This document shows, piece after piece, positions 16,746 through 25,683 of a DNA stretch of 64,000 nt. Made by a program: the position numbers and the translations under genes. A model generated the notes under the pieces. It ran no database searches. It saw nothing but the letters and a program-made list of their open reading frames with translations, and had not been told where the DNA came from. How positions within the stretch are numbered: the stretch's first letter is position 1; each line of letters begins with the position of its first letter. This DNA is from Afipia massiliensis (GTDB taxonomy: Bacteria; Pseudomonadota; Alphaproteobacteria; Rhizobiales; Xanthobacteraceae), in assembly GCF_014203115.1 (NCBI RefSeq), contig NZ_JACHIJ010000003.1:496001-560000 (forward strand). Reading direction: 5' to 3'.

Positions 16746-16788
16746 AGTCTTTACGACTTAACAATCCGTCATCTAAGGAAAACGACTT

Positions 16789-17547
16789 ATGCAGCTCAAG
16801 GATGTTTCAGTACTCATCACCGGCGGCGGCTCAGGCTTGGGCGCGGCAACCGCACGCGCGATGGCCGCAAAGGGCGCGAAGGTTGCCGTCATCGACATGA
16901 ACAAGGAAGGCGCCGAGAAGGTCGCCGCCGAGATCAAGGGGCTCGCGCTGGTCGGCGACGTGTCGGAAGAAGCGCCGGTCAAGGAAGCCATCGCGAAGGC
17001 AGAAGCCGCGCACGGCACCATCCGCGTGCTGGTGAACTGCGCCGGCATCGGCGGCGCGGTGAAGACCGTCGGCAAGAACGGCGCCTATCCGCTCGATCAT
17101 TTCTCGCGCATCATCAAGGTCAACCTGATCGGTTCGTTCAATTGCATCCGGCTCGTCGCCGAGCGCATGCAGACCGCACCGCCTATCGGTGAAGAGCGCG
17201 GCGTGTGCATCAACACCGCCAGCGTTGCCGCTTTTGACGGCCAGATCGGCCAGGCGGCCTATTCGGCGTCGAAGGGCGGCATCGTCGGCCTGACGCTGCC
17301 GGTGGCGCGCGATCTCGCCTCGCTCAACATCCGTGTCATGACCATCGCGCCGGGCCTGTTCCTGACTCCGTTGCTGATGGGCCTGTCGGAAGAAGCGCAG
17401 AAGAGCCTCGGCGCGCAGGTGCCGCATCCGGCGCGTCTCGGCGATCCGAGCGAATACGCCCAACTCGCGGTCGCGATTGTCGAGAACCCGATGCTCAACG
17501 GCGAAACGATCCGCCTCGACGGCGCAATCCGCATGGCGCCCCGGTAG
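16789..17547 (+). CDS. Short-chain dehydrogenase, 3-hydroxyacyl-CoA dehydrogenase (HSD10-like)
   Basis: This 252-residue SDR has the cofactor loop [14 protein letters not shown] near residue 11, an NCAGIGG motif and catalytic Tyr158-xxx-Lys162 in [11 protein letters not shown]. Features such as RLVAERMQ with [19 protein letters not shown] and [11 protein letters not shown] resemble type-2 3-hydroxyacyl-CoA dehydrogenases (HSD10). These oxidise 3-hydroxy or 2-methyl-3-hydroxy acyl-CoA with NAD. The AGGAAAAC ribosome site is just upstream. It lies in the operon between the racemase-like gene and an enoyl-CoA hydratase, in line with that step. Confidence 0.9.
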   Translation: MQLKDVSVLITGGGSGLGAATARAMAAKGAKVAVIDMNKEGAEKVAAEIKGLALVGDVSEEAPVKEAIAKAEAAHGTIRVLVNCAGIGGAVKTVGKNGAYPLDHFSRIIKVNLIGSFNCIRLVAERMQTAPPIGEERGVCINTASVAAFDGQIGQAAYSASKGGIVGLTLPVARDLASLNIRVMTIAPGLFLTPLLMGLSEEAQKSLGAQVPHPARLGDPSEYAQLAVAIVENPMLNGETIRLDGAIRMAPR

Positions 17548-17551
17548 CGCC

Positions 17552-18361
17552 ATGACTGCAGCGCCTCTGCTTGTCGAGCATGCCGACGGTGTGGACTGGG
17601 TGACCCTCAATCGCCCGGACAGCCTGAACGCGCTCGACGATCAGTTGGTTGATGCATTGAGTCAGTACTTCGGCGATCTGGCGCGCAACAAGCGTACCCG
17701 GATCGTCGTGCTGAAAGGCGCGGGCCGGGCGTTTTGCGCCGGCCTCGATCTCAAGGAGGCGATGAGCCGGCGTCCGCCTGGTGCGCCGCCGGCCAGCGTC
17801 GCCGATGCGCTCGATCACCAGCGCTCGATCGCGGACATCGTGATGCTGATGCGGCGCTGTCCGCAGCCGATCATCGCGCTGGTGCAGGGTGCGGCCTCCG
17901 GCGGCGGTTTCGCGCTGGCGCTCGCGGCCGACATCCGCATCGCCGCAAAGTCGGCGCGGATGAACTGCGCCTTCATTCGTCTGGGTCTCGGCGGCTGCGA
18001 CATCGGCACCAGCTATTTCCTGCCGCGCCTCGTTGGCGTGTCGGTGGCGTCGGAATTGATTTTGACCGGACGCTTCATCCATGCGGATCGTGCGCATGCC
18101 GTTGGCCTTGTGTCCGAAGTCGTCGACGACAGCGAGCTTGATGCTGCGGCTGCGCCGTATATCGAATCCATGCTGGCGGCATCCCCGCTCGGCCTGCGGC
18201 TCTCCAAGGAGTGCCTCAACATGAGCGTGGATGCGTCGTCCATCGAGGCCGTGATCGCGATGGAAGACCGCAATCAGGTGCTGACGTCCCGATCCGAGGA
18301 TTTTAAGGAAGGCGTGCGCGCCTTTCTGGAGAACAGGAAGCCGATCTACCGCAATATGTAA
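17552..18361 (+). CDS. Enoyl-CoA hydratase/isomerase family protein
   Basis: This 269-residue crotonase-fold enzyme has KGAGRAFCAGLDLKEAMSRR, VQGAASGGGFALALAADIRI and RLGLGGCDIGTSYFLPRLVG. It probably hydrates the enoyl-CoA made by the acyl-CoA dehydrogenases of the same operon. The start MTAAPLLVEH at 17552 lies 4 bases after the SDR stop, indicating tight coupling. The longer frame from 17477 lies inside the SDR gene and is rejected. Confidence 0.9.
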   Translation: MTAAPLLVEHADGVDWVTLNRPDSLNALDDQLVDALSQYFGDLARNKRTRIVVLKGAGRAFCAGLDLKEAMSRRPPGAPPASVADALDHQRSIADIVMLMRRCPQPIIALVQGAASGGGFALALAADIRIAAKSARMNCAFIRLGLGGCDIGTSYFLPRLVGVSVASELILTGRFIHADRAHAVGLVSEVVDDSELDAAAAPYIESMLAASPLGLRLSKECLNMSVDASSIEAVIAMEDRNQVLTSRSEDFKEGVRAFLENRKPIYRNM

Positions 18362-18417
18362 TTGCGAACGAACAAACAGAAGGCCTCACAAGAGGCCACG
18401 TTCAAGGGAGAAGCGAA

Positions 18418-20292
18418 GTGAACGCGGAGACGGCAGCAGTGCTAACGAAGCCCGCATTCCGGAAGATCAACTGGTTGCCGCGTGACATCGCGGTGGACCG
18501 TCGGTCCGATGGCGTGATCGTTCTGAAGTCCCGTATTCCGCTCGATCCGTATGAGCTTCACATTCCGGCCTCGCTGGCGAAATGGGCGGCCGAGCGCCCC
18601 GATCATATCTGGCTGGCGCAGCGCCGTGGTCCCGAGCGGCAATGGCACAAGGTGTCTTACGGCGCGGCGAAGCGCACCGTCGATGCGCTGACGCAGGCGC
18701 TGCTCGATATGAAAATTCCGGATGGGCGTCCGGTGGCGATCCTGAGCGGCAATTCCATCGAGCACGCGCTGATGACGCAGGCGGCGATGCAGGCGCGGGT
18801 TCCGGTAGCGCCGGTGTCGCCTGCGTATTCGCTGATGAGCCAGGATCACGCCAAGCTGAAATTCCTGTTCGGCCTCGTGAAGCCCGCCGTGGTGATGGTG
18901 CAGGATGGCGCGGTCTTCGAAAAGGCGCTCGCCGCACTCGATCTTACCGGCATCACGGTGATCCACGTCGATCGCGCGGCCGCCAGCATCAAGAGCGCGG
19001 CCTATGCCGATCTCGCGGCGACGCCGGTGACGCCAGCGGTCGCGGCATCGATTGCGCAGATCACGCCGGACAGTGTCGGCAAGCTGCTGTTCACGTCGGG
19101 CTCCACGGGAATGCCAAAGGCCGTTATCAACACCCAGAAGATGATGTGCGCCAACGCCCGCATGATGATGCAGGTGCGGCCGCGCCCTGATGACGCGCCG
19201 GACGGAATCTATCTCGACTGGATGCCGTGGAATCACACCATGGGCGGCAATGCGCTGTTCAATGTGGCGCTGACCGAGGGCGGTACGCTTTATATCGACG
19301 ACGGCCGTCCGGTGCCGGGTCAGTTCGAGGAAACACTGCGCAACCTGCGCGAGATTTCGCCGACCTATTACGCCAACGTTCCGGCGGGCTACGCGGCGCT
19401 GGCGGCGGTGATGGAAAAGGACGACGCGCTGTGCCGCTCGTTCTTCAAGAATCTCGGGCTGGTTGCTTACGGCGGCGCGCGTCTGCCGGACGATCTCTAT
19501 GACCGGATTCAGGCGCTGGCGATCCGCACCACCGGCGAGCGCTTTGTGTTCTATACGGGCTGGGGTTCGACCGAGACCGCGCCGACCTCCACCGGCACTT
19601 ATTGGGACACCGAGCGCGTCGGCCTGATCGGCCTGCCATTTCCCGGCGTCGAGCTGAAGCTGGTTCCGACAGGGCCGAAATACGAACTGCGCCTGCGCGG
19701 CGTCAATGTCACGCCCGGCTACTATGGGCGCCCCGATCTCACCGAAGCCGCATTCGATGACGAAGGTTTCTATTGCATCGGCGATGCCGGTGTATTCGTC
19801 GATCCGGAAGATCCGACGCAGGGCCTGATTTTCTCCGGCCGTGTGGTCGAAGACTTCAAGCTGACGACCGGCACCTTTGTACAGGTCGGCTCGCTACGCA
19901 CCGATGCGATCGCTGCGGCGTCGCCGGTGGTGCAGGATGCACTGGTCGCAGGACAAGACCGTCCGTTTATCGGTCTCTTGGTGTGGCCCAATCTCGACGC
20001 CTGCCGCCGCTTGATCGGCGATATGGACGCCTCGATGGACACGGTGGTGAATCATCCCAAGGTGCGTGCGCATCTGCGCGACGGCCTGCTGGCGCACAAC
20101 AAGGCCAGCGGCGGATCGAGCAGCATGAGAATCGCGCGCGCGATGCTGATGGCCGAGCCGCCCTCCATCGACGGTAATGAACTCACCGACAAGGGCTACA
20201 TCAACCAGCGGGCGGGGCTTGAGCGCCGCGCCGCGCTTGTCGAACAGCTTTATGCAGACCAGCCGGGACCGGACGTCATCGTTCTCGGATAA
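18418..20292 (+). CDS. AMP-dependent acyl-CoA synthetase, feruloyl-CoA synthase-like
   Basis: This 624-residue ligase starts at GTG with an excellent AGGGAG site. It has LLFTSGSTGMPKAVINTQ near residue 223, YTGWGSTETAPTSTGTYWDT and FSGRVVEDFKLTTGTFVQVG. The last replaces the usual DRxKD motif and, with the long N-terminal domain, is typical of feruloyl-CoA-synthase-type enzymes. It would activate an aryl-propenoic or other bulky acid. No feruloyl-CoA hydratase/lyase-vanillin dehydrogenase pair is visible; the neighbours instead suggest full beta-oxidation. The exact acid is therefore uncertain. Confidence 0.85.
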   Translation: MNAETAAVLTKPAFRKINWLPRDIAVDRRSDGVIVLKSRIPLDPYELHIPASLAKWAAERPDHIWLAQRRGPERQWHKVSYGAAKRTVDALTQALLDMKIPDGRPVAILSGNSIEHALMTQAAMQARVPVAPVSPAYSLMSQDHAKLKFLFGLVKPAVVMVQDGAVFEKALAALDLTGITVIHVDRAAASIKSAAYADLAATPVTPAVAASIAQITPDSVGKLLFTSGSTGMPKAVINTQKMMCANARMMMQVRPRPDDAPDGIYLDWMPWNHTMGGNALFNVALTEGGTLYIDDGRPVPGQFEETLRNLREISPTYYANVPAGYAALAAVMEKDDALCRSFFKNLGLVAYGGARLPDDLYDRIQALAIRTTGERFVFYTGWGSTETAPTSTGTYWDTERVGLIGLPFPGVELKLVPTGPKYELRLRGVNVTPGYYGRPDLTEAAFDDEGFYCIGDAGVFVDPEDPTQGLIFSGRVVEDFKLTTGTFVQVGSLRTDAIAAASPVVQDALVAGQDRPFIGLLVWPNLDACRRLIGDMDASMDTVVNHPKVRAHLRDGLLAHNKASGGSSSMRIARAMLMAEPPSIDGNELTDKGYINQRAGLERRAALVEQLYADQPGPDVIVLG

Positions 20293-20323
20293 CTTTCACG
20301 TTCACAACACGAGTCAAAACCAG

Positions 20324-21451
20324 ATGAACTTTGAATTCTCGGAAGACCAGAAGCAATTGCGCGATCAGGCGCGGCGCTACCTCACTGAGCAATCGCCGCC
20401 GAAAGCGGTGCGCGCCGTGCTGGAAGGCAACGCGCTCTACGACAAGGCGCTGTGGAAGGGCCTCGCCGAGATGGGTTTCCTCGGCGTCGCGATCCCGGAG
20501 GAATTCGGCGGCGCGGGCGCGGGGTATCTTGAGCTTTGCGTGATCGCCGAGGAAATCGGCCGCGCGCTGGCTCCGGTGCCGTTCTCGTCGACGATCTATC
20601 TCGCCGCGGAAGCGATCATGCTCGCCGGCAGCGATGCGCAGAAAGCGAAGTGGCTGCCGAAGATCGCGTCGGGCGAAGCCATCGGTACGCTGGCGCTGTT
20701 CGAGGGCGTCGGCAATCCGTCGCACAAGGCAATCAAGGTCAGCGCGTCGCAGGGCGCGGTGTCCGGCACCAAGACGCCGGTGGCGGACGGCGCGATTGCG
20801 GATTTCGCCATCGTCGCAGCGCGCACCGGCTCGACCGGACGCGAAGCCGACATCGGGTTGTTCATCGTCGAACTCAATGGCGACGGCGTGACACGCAAGC
20901 CTCTCGCCAATCTCGATCAGGCGCACGGCCAGGCCGAGATCACGTTCGATCGCGCCAAGGCGGAGCCGCTTGGCGCCGCCAGCGAAGGCTGGAGCATCCT
21001 GACGCGTGTGCTCGACCGCGCGGCGGTGCTGATGGCGTTCGAGCAGGTCGGCGGCGCAGACCGCGCGCTGGAGATGGGCCGGGACTACGCGCTCGACCGC
21101 GTCGCGTTCGGCCGCCCGATCGGATCGTTCCAGGCGGTGAAGCATATTCTCGCCGACATGTATGTCTCGGCGACGCTGGCGCGTTCCAATTGCTACTACG
21201 GCGCGTGGGCGCTTTCGACCGACGCCGGTGAACTGCCGGAAGCGGCGGCGACCGCCCGCATCAGCGCGACGCAGGCGTTCCAGCACTGCTCCAAGAACAA
21301 CATCCAGGTGCATGGCGGCATGGGCTTCACCTGGGAGTTCGACTGCCATCTGTATTACCGGCGCGCCAATGTGCTCGCGCTGACGCTCGGAAGCCTGACC
21401 TACTGGGAAAACCAGTTGATCGACCGCATGCGCTTCCGCAACGCTTCTTAA
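20324..21451 (+). CDS. Acyl-CoA dehydrogenase (small type)
   Basis: This 375-residue flavoprotein starts MNFEFSEDQKQLRDQARRYL and has MGFLGVAIPEEFGGAGAGYL. The FAD domain ends in RVAFGRPIGSFQAVKHILAD and QVHGGMGFTWEFDCHLYYRR. It is shorter and more divergent than its neighbour; such pairs often form heteromeric (alpha2beta2) dehydrogenases used for sterol or cyclic acyl-CoA substrates. The start at 20324 lies just after the ligase stop; the frame from 20177 overlaps it. Confidence 0.9.
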   Translation: MNFEFSEDQKQLRDQARRYLTEQSPPKAVRAVLEGNALYDKALWKGLAEMGFLGVAIPEEFGGAGAGYLELCVIAEEIGRALAPVPFSSTIYLAAEAIMLAGSDAQKAKWLPKIASGEAIGTLALFEGVGNPSHKAIKVSASQGAVSGTKTPVADGAIADFAIVAARTGSTGREADIGLFIVELNGDGVTRKPLANLDQAHGQAEITFDRAKAEPLGAASEGWSILTRVLDRAAVLMAFEQVGGADRALEMGRDYALDRVAFGRPIGSFQAVKHILADMYVSATLARSNCYYGAWALSTDAGELPEAAATARISATQAFQHCSKNNIQVHGGMGFTWEFDCHLYYRRANVLALTLGSLTYWENQLIDRMRFRNAS

Positions 21452-21465
21452 GAAGGATCATTCAC

Positions 21466-22710
21466 ATGAATTTCGATGACACCCCGCAGGAAGCCGCGTT
21501 CCGCGCTGAAGCCCGTGCCTGGATTCAGGCCAACGCGCCGAAAGAATTCGAAGCCGAACTGTCGCAGCCGACCGTCGGCCGCATCAAGCTGAAAAACCGC
21601 GACATCCTGGAGGAATCCAAGAAGTGGCAGAAGAAGAAGGCCGCCGCCGGCTGGGCCTGCCTGCACTGGCCGAAGGAATTCGGCGGCCGTGGCGCGACGC
21701 CGATCGAACGCGTGATCTGGCAACAGGAAGAAGGTTTCTACGGCAAGCTGGAGGGCGTGTTCCTGATTGGGCAGGGCATGTGCGGGCCGACCATGATGGC
21801 GTTCGGCAGCGATGCCGACAAAAAGAAGTATCTGCCGCCGCTCGCTTCCGGCGAACACGTCTGGTGCCAGCTGTTCTCCGAGCCGTCCGCGGGCTCCGAC
21901 GTCGCCGGCCTGCGCACCCGCGCGGAAAAGAAGGGCGACGACTGGATCATCAACGGCCAGAAGGTCTGGACCACCGGCGCGCATTTCTCCGATTACGGCA
22001 TCGTCATCACGCGTACCGATCCGACCCAGCCCAAGCACAAGGGCCTGACGATGTTCTGGCTCGACATGAAATCGCCGGGCGTCGTGGTCAAGCCGATCAA
22101 GCAGGCCAACGGCCAGTCGGAGTTCAACGAGGTCTATTTCACCGATGTGAAGATTCCGGACTCGCAGCGCCTCGGCAAGGTCGGCGACGGCTGGAACGTG
22201 TCGCTGACTACGCTGATGAACGAGCGCATGTCGATCGGCGCGCGGCAGTCGACCGGCTTCCCGGAGTTGTTCGCCTTCTGCAACGACCTGATGCTGGAAG
22301 ATGGTCCCGCCATCGACGACAAGAACGTGCGCTCGAAGCTCGCAGGCTGGGCGGTTAAGGCCAGCGGTCTCAAGTACACCAGCTATCGTTCGATCTCGGC
22401 GCTGTCGCGCGGCGAGCGGCCGGGTCCGGAAAATTCCATCGGCAAGCTCGTGGCCGGCACGATGCTGCAGGACATCGCGATGTTCGCGATGGATCTTCAG
22501 GGCGCGTCCGGCGCGCTGACCGATGCGGACAGTCCGTCCGTCGCCGGCCAGTTCCAGTCGATCCTGCTGCGCTCGCCGTCGGATCGCATAGCAGGTGGTA
22601 CCGACGAAATCCTCCGCAACATCATCGCGGAGCGCGTGCTAGGCTTGCCGGGTGACATCCGCGTCGACAAGGATGTCCCCTTCAACGCGATTCCGACCAA
22701 AGGGCGCTGA
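21466..22710 (+). CDS. Acyl-CoA dehydrogenase (large type)
   Basis: This 414-residue enzyme has WACLHWPKEFGGRGATPIER, WCQLFSEPSAGSDVAGLRTR, KVWTTGAHFSDYGIVITRTD and the C-terminal RIAGGTDEILRNIIAERVLG. It catalyses alpha,beta-dehydrogenation of acyl-CoA and passes electrons to ETF. It lies 14 bases downstream of the smaller dehydrogenase, with AAGGA before ATG. The pair probably works on one substrate, either as separate enzymes or as one heteromer. Confidence 0.93.
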   Translation: MNFDDTPQEAAFRAEARAWIQANAPKEFEAELSQPTVGRIKLKNRDILEESKKWQKKKAAAGWACLHWPKEFGGRGATPIERVIWQQEEGFYGKLEGVFLIGQGMCGPTMMAFGSDADKKKYLPPLASGEHVWCQLFSEPSAGSDVAGLRTRAEKKGDDWIINGQKVWTTGAHFSDYGIVITRTDPTQPKHKGLTMFWLDMKSPGVVVKPIKQANGQSEFNEVYFTDVKIPDSQRLGKVGDGWNVSLTTLMNERMSIGARQSTGFPELFAFCNDLMLEDGPAIDDKNVRSKLAGWAVKASGLKYTSYRSISALSRGERPGPENSIGKLVAGTMLQDIAMFAMDLQGASGALTDADSPSVAGQFQSILLRSPSDRIAGGTDEILRNIIAERVLGLPGDIRVDKDVPFNAIPTKGR

Positions 22711-22715
22711 GAGCC

Positions 22716-23411
22716 ATGCTTGCCCAACCCGACAGCCGCGACATCGACGTCGTGGAGAAGCTCCTGGCCGCGCGGTATTCCTGCCGCGCGTTCAAACCGG
22801 AGGCTGTGCCGCGCGCGACCATCGAACGCGTGCTGAGCGCTGCGCAGAAAACCGCGTCGTGGTGCAACAGCCAGCCGTGGCAAGTTACGATCTTCTCCGG
22901 CGATGCGGTGAAGACATTCGGCGAGGCGATGTACAGGGCGGCGAGCGAACGCGCGCCGCCTGTCACCGATTTCGAGTTCCCGCGCGAGTACAAAGGCGTC
23001 TATCTCGATCGCCGCCGCGAAAGCGGCTTCCAGCTCTACAATGCGCTCGGCATCCAGCGCGGCGACAAGGCGGCGTACAACAAGCAGATGCTGGAGAACT
23101 TCCGCTTCTTCGGCGCGCCGCATGTGGCGATCATCACCAGTGATGAGGCGCTTGGCATCTACGGCGCGATCGATTGCGGCGGCTATGTCGGCAACTTCAT
23201 GCTCGCGGCGCAGGCTGCGGGTCTTGCGACCATTCCGCAGGCGGCGCTGGCCGGACACGCCGACGTGGTGCGCAAGCATCTCGGCGTCGGCGAGGACCGC
23301 CGCGTGGTTTGTGGCATTTCGTTCGGCTATGCCGATGCAGCACATCTCGCCAACAGCTATCGCACCAACCGCGCGAGCATTCCGGAGGCGGTGACCTTTA
23401 TCGGCGAATAA
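22716..23411 (+). CDS. Nitroreductase family protein
   Basis: This 231-residue FMN-type oxidoreductase has RYSCRAFKPEAVPRATIERV near residue 20, TASWCNSQPWQV, the central GAIDCGGYVGNFMLAAQAAG and HLGVGEDRRVVCGISFGYAD. The family reduces nitro groups, quinones or enoates with NAD(P)H. It starts 5 bases after the dehydrogenase stop, so it is translated with the beta-oxidation genes. A role in reducing an unsaturated or aromatic intermediate is possible, but that is inference. Confidence 0.9.
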   Translation: MLAQPDSRDIDVVEKLLAARYSCRAFKPEAVPRATIERVLSAAQKTASWCNSQPWQVTIFSGDAVKTFGEAMYRAASERAPPVTDFEFPREYKGVYLDRRRESGFQLYNALGIQRGDKAAYNKQMLENFRFFGAPHVAIITSDEALGIYGAIDCGGYVGNFMLAAQAAGLATIPQAALAGHADVVRKHLGVGEDRRVVCGISFGYADAAHLANSYRTNRASIPEAVTFIGE

Positions 23412-23432
23412 GTTCGCTAGAAGGAAGTTGCG

Positions 23433-23864
23433 ATGGCCGACATGAAGGCGACCGATGACGCGGCGGCGACCGAGCAGATTCGCCGCGTCATCACGCGTTA
23501 CGCCACGGCCTGGGCCGCCGGCGACTTTCCGACGATCCGCGACTGCTATCACGAGCAGTTCACGCTCTACTATGTCGGCAACAATCCGCTGTCCGGCGTG
23601 CACAAGGGCAAAGCCGCGGCCCTGACGGTGCTGGAAGAATTCCGCAAGCGCACGCGCCGCAAGCTGCTCAGTGTCGATCACATTATGGCCGGTCCGGAGC
23701 GCGGCGCGGTTTTGGCTAGCGAGCAATTCAGCCATGACGGCAAGACCACGGACGTGCAGCGGCTGCTTGTGTATACGATCCGCGAGAACCGGCTCCATGA
23801 GTGCTGGGTCTACGATCAGGATCAGGCCCTGATCGATCAATTGCTGTCGCAAGGAGCGCCATGA
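23433..23864 (+). CDS. SnoaL-like / NTF2-fold protein
   Basis: This 143-residue protein begins with TEQIRRVITRYATAWAAGDF and has HEQFTLYYVGNNPLSGVHKG, FRKRTRRKLLSVDHIMAGPE and RLHECWVYDQDQALIDQLL. This is the cone-shaped alpha+beta NTF2 fold used by SnoaL-type isomerases, ketosteroid isomerase relatives and dehydratases. The catalytic residues cannot be defined by eye. The stop codon overlaps the ATG of the dehalogenase gene (ATGA), so the two are likely co-translated. Confidence 0.85.
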   Translation: MADMKATDDAAATEQIRRVITRYATAWAAGDFPTIRDCYHEQFTLYYVGNNPLSGVHKGKAAALTVLEEFRKRTRRKLLSVDHIMAGPERGAVLASEQFSHDGKTTDVQRLLVYTIRENRLHECWVYDQDQALIDQLLSQGAP

Positions 23865-24742
23865 CCGAACAGCCGCTCGCAAAGAAGTTCGTCGATGTGC
23901 TCGGCCACCGCATGGCCTATCACGAGCGCGGCGAGGGCGCGCCGATCCTGTTCCTGCACGGCAATCCGACCTCGTCCTATCTCTGGCGCGATGTCATTCC
24001 CGAACTTGAAGGTCAGGGCCGCCTGATCGCGCCTGACCTGATCGGCATGGGCGATTCCGGCAAGCTGCCGGATGTGAAGCCTGACACCTATCGCTTCATC
24101 ACTCACCGCGATCATCTGTGGGCTTTCATTGATGCCGTGATCGGCCCGAGTGAGAAAGTCCTGCTGGTGATTCACGACTGGGGCTCGGCGCTCGGTTTCG
24201 ACTGGGCCAACCAGCACCGCGACCGCGTGCGCGGCATCGTCTACATGGAAGGCATCGTACGGCCGGTCGCTGGGTGGGACGAGTGGAGCGAGGCTGCGAC
24301 GCCGGTGTTCCAGGGCTTCCGCTCCGACAAGGGCGAGCAGATGATCCTCGACCGCAACCTGTTCATCGAGCGGGTGCTGCCGGGGTCGGTGCTGCGCAAG
24401 CTGTCGGACGCCGAGATGACGGAATACCGCAAGCCGTTTCTCAACCGCGAAGATCGCTGGCCGACGCTGACATGGCCGCGCCAGATTCCCATTGGCGGTG
24501 AACCCGCCAACGTGGTTGCGATCGTCGACGCCTACGCCAAGTGGATGGCGGAGAACGATGTCCCGAAGTTATTCGTCAATGCCGAGCCCGGCGCGATCCT
24601 GATCGGCAAGGTGCGTGAGTTCTGCCGCGGCTGGAAAAACCAGACCGAAGTGACCGTTCCCGGTAGCCATTTCATCCAGGAAGATTCCGGGCCGGCCATC
24701 GGCCGCGCCATCGCGGGCTGGATCGAGGACAAGCGGGTTTAG
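23861..24742 (+). CDS. Haloalkane dehalogenase-like alpha/beta hydrolase (HLD-II type)
   Basis: This 293-residue alpha/beta hydrolase has a complete haloalkane dehalogenase pentad: halide-binding Asn35 in HGNPTSS, nucleophile Asp106 and Trp107 in IHDWGSALG, acid Glu130 in YMEGIVRP, and base His270 in GSHFIQED. Glu at 130 with Asn at 35 is the HLD-II pattern, as in the rhizobial DbjA. The enzyme would hydrolyse a carbon-halogen bond to alcohol plus halide. It starts with a 4-base overlap of the SnoaL gene and ends the operon. Physiological halogenated substrates are doubtful, so it may act on another ester or halogenated analogue. Confidence 0.93.
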   Translation: MTEQPLAKKFVDVLGHRMAYHERGEGAPILFLHGNPTSSYLWRDVIPELEGQGRLIAPDLIGMGDSGKLPDVKPDTYRFITHRDHLWAFIDAVIGPSEKVLLVIHDWGSALGFDWANQHRDRVRGIVYMEGIVRPVAGWDEWSEAATPVFQGFRSDKGEQMILDRNLFIERVLPGSVLRKLSDAEMTEYRKPFLNREDRWPTLTWPRQIPIGGEPANVVAIVDAYAKWMAENDVPKLFVNAEPGAILIGKVREFCRGWKNQTEVTVPGSHFIQEDSGPAIGRAIAGWIEDKRV

Positions 24743-24965
24743 GCTTCGAACGCTGCCTCCCTGTCTGCCTTTGCCGAATCATCGGTTGATTCGCGCGTCG
24801 TCTGCCCGGTTCCATCTCTCTAACATTCAATGAACGCGCGGACGAACCGGGGCGCGTGGTTAACCCTGCGTTAGGAATTTGCATTGCATCTTCCAAAACG
24901 TAGTGGCGCATGATTTTTCCGCCAAGCCGCCCATACCGGCGGATCATGTGCTGGGGAGATTTCCA
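24743..24965. other. Intergenic region, nothing recognisable
   Basis: This is 223 bases between the dehalogenase stop and the next gene. No hairpin terminator or repeat is visible. GGGGAG before 24966 is the ribosome site of the following gene. Confidence 0.5.
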
Positions 24966-25370
24966 ATGTTATCCAGCCGCGAAGCCTTTGAGAACGATGT
25001 CTGCCCGGTGGGCGACGAAATGCTCGGAAGCCTGTACCGAGCGAGCGAACATGGCCTTCCTCAGCTTGTGGAATCGGTATCGTCGGACGTCAGGGCCATG
25101 CTGGCGCTGTTCTGCTACAAGCGCGCGCATCTGCATGGCATGAGCCTTGCGATCGCCGCGACCTGCACGGAGCGTGATCTGGTGGAGCAGGGCGGCATCG
25201 TCGGGTCGACGCTGTTCGCGATGTCGCGGGAAGCGCCCTCGGCGACACCATCTGCATCCTCTTATGGCAGCCGCCGCAACATCACGCTGTCGACCAAGCC
25301 GCTCAGCACGTTCGCCCCGATCGCCGATGACCTCGACGACGACAGCGAACTCGCGGCGATGCCGGCATAA
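24966..25370 (+). CDS. Hypothetical protein
   Basis: This 134-residue soluble protein starts MLSSREAFENDVCPVGDEML, with HGLPQLVESVSSDVRAMLAL, CYKRAHLHGMSLAIAATC and a Ser/Thr-rich then Asp-rich tail. I do not recognise a domain. The ATG at 24966 has a clear GGGGAG site; the in-frame start at 24879 adds a poor-quality extension. Codon use is like that of its neighbours, so it is probably a lineage-specific conserved gene. Confidence 0.65.
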   Translation: MLSSREAFENDVCPVGDEMLGSLYRASEHGLPQLVESVSSDVRAMLALFCYKRAHLHGMSLAIAATCTERDLVEQGGIVGSTLFAMSREAPSATPSASSYGSRRNITLSTKPLSTFAPIADDLDDDSELAAMPA

Positions 25371-25381
25371 GCCATCCCTTG

Positions 25382-25403
25382 CCGCCGCTTCCTCACGCGG
25401 CGG
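25382..25403. other. GC-rich hairpin between convergent genes
   Basis: CCGCCGC (25382-25388) and GCGGCGG (25397-25403) flank eight bases, just after the stop of the hypothetical gene. There is no T-run, so at most it is a weak terminator. Confidence 0.3.
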
Positions 25404-25434
25404 AACTTGTCGTCCGGCCAGATGGAATTTCGCG

Positions 25435-25617
25435 TTAGCCCTGACGCGGCCCGCGCATCATTTTCAGCGCGTCCTCGACATGTCGCCAGTCCTTGGCCAG
25501 CTCAAGCTTGCCTTCCGCCTCGCACTCGGTTGCCCTCTGCGCGGCCTCCGCAATCGCCCGAGGACCATGCGCCTCCATCAGTTGCCGCGCATAGTCATGA
25601 ATTTCCATTTCCCGCAT
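25435..25617 (-). CDS. Small hypothetical protein (60 aa)
   Basis: This 60-residue helical protein has MEIHDYARQLMEAHGPRAIA then AEGKLELAKDWRHVEDALKM. It reads like a real conserved small protein: strong charged-helix composition, a GGGAG site before ATG 25617, and no competing gene on the other strand. The function is unknown. It lies downstream of the YkgJ gene on the same strand after a 66-base gap. Confidence 0.65.
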   Translation of the reverse strand: MREMEIHDYARQLMEAHGPRAIAEAAQRATECEAEGKLELAKDWRHVEDALKMMRGPRQG

Positions 25618-25683
25618 GGCGTGGTGCTCCCTCGCTCAAGGCTGTTGAAGCATTGACGCCTGACGCGGCTGGTTGGTTCCAGA

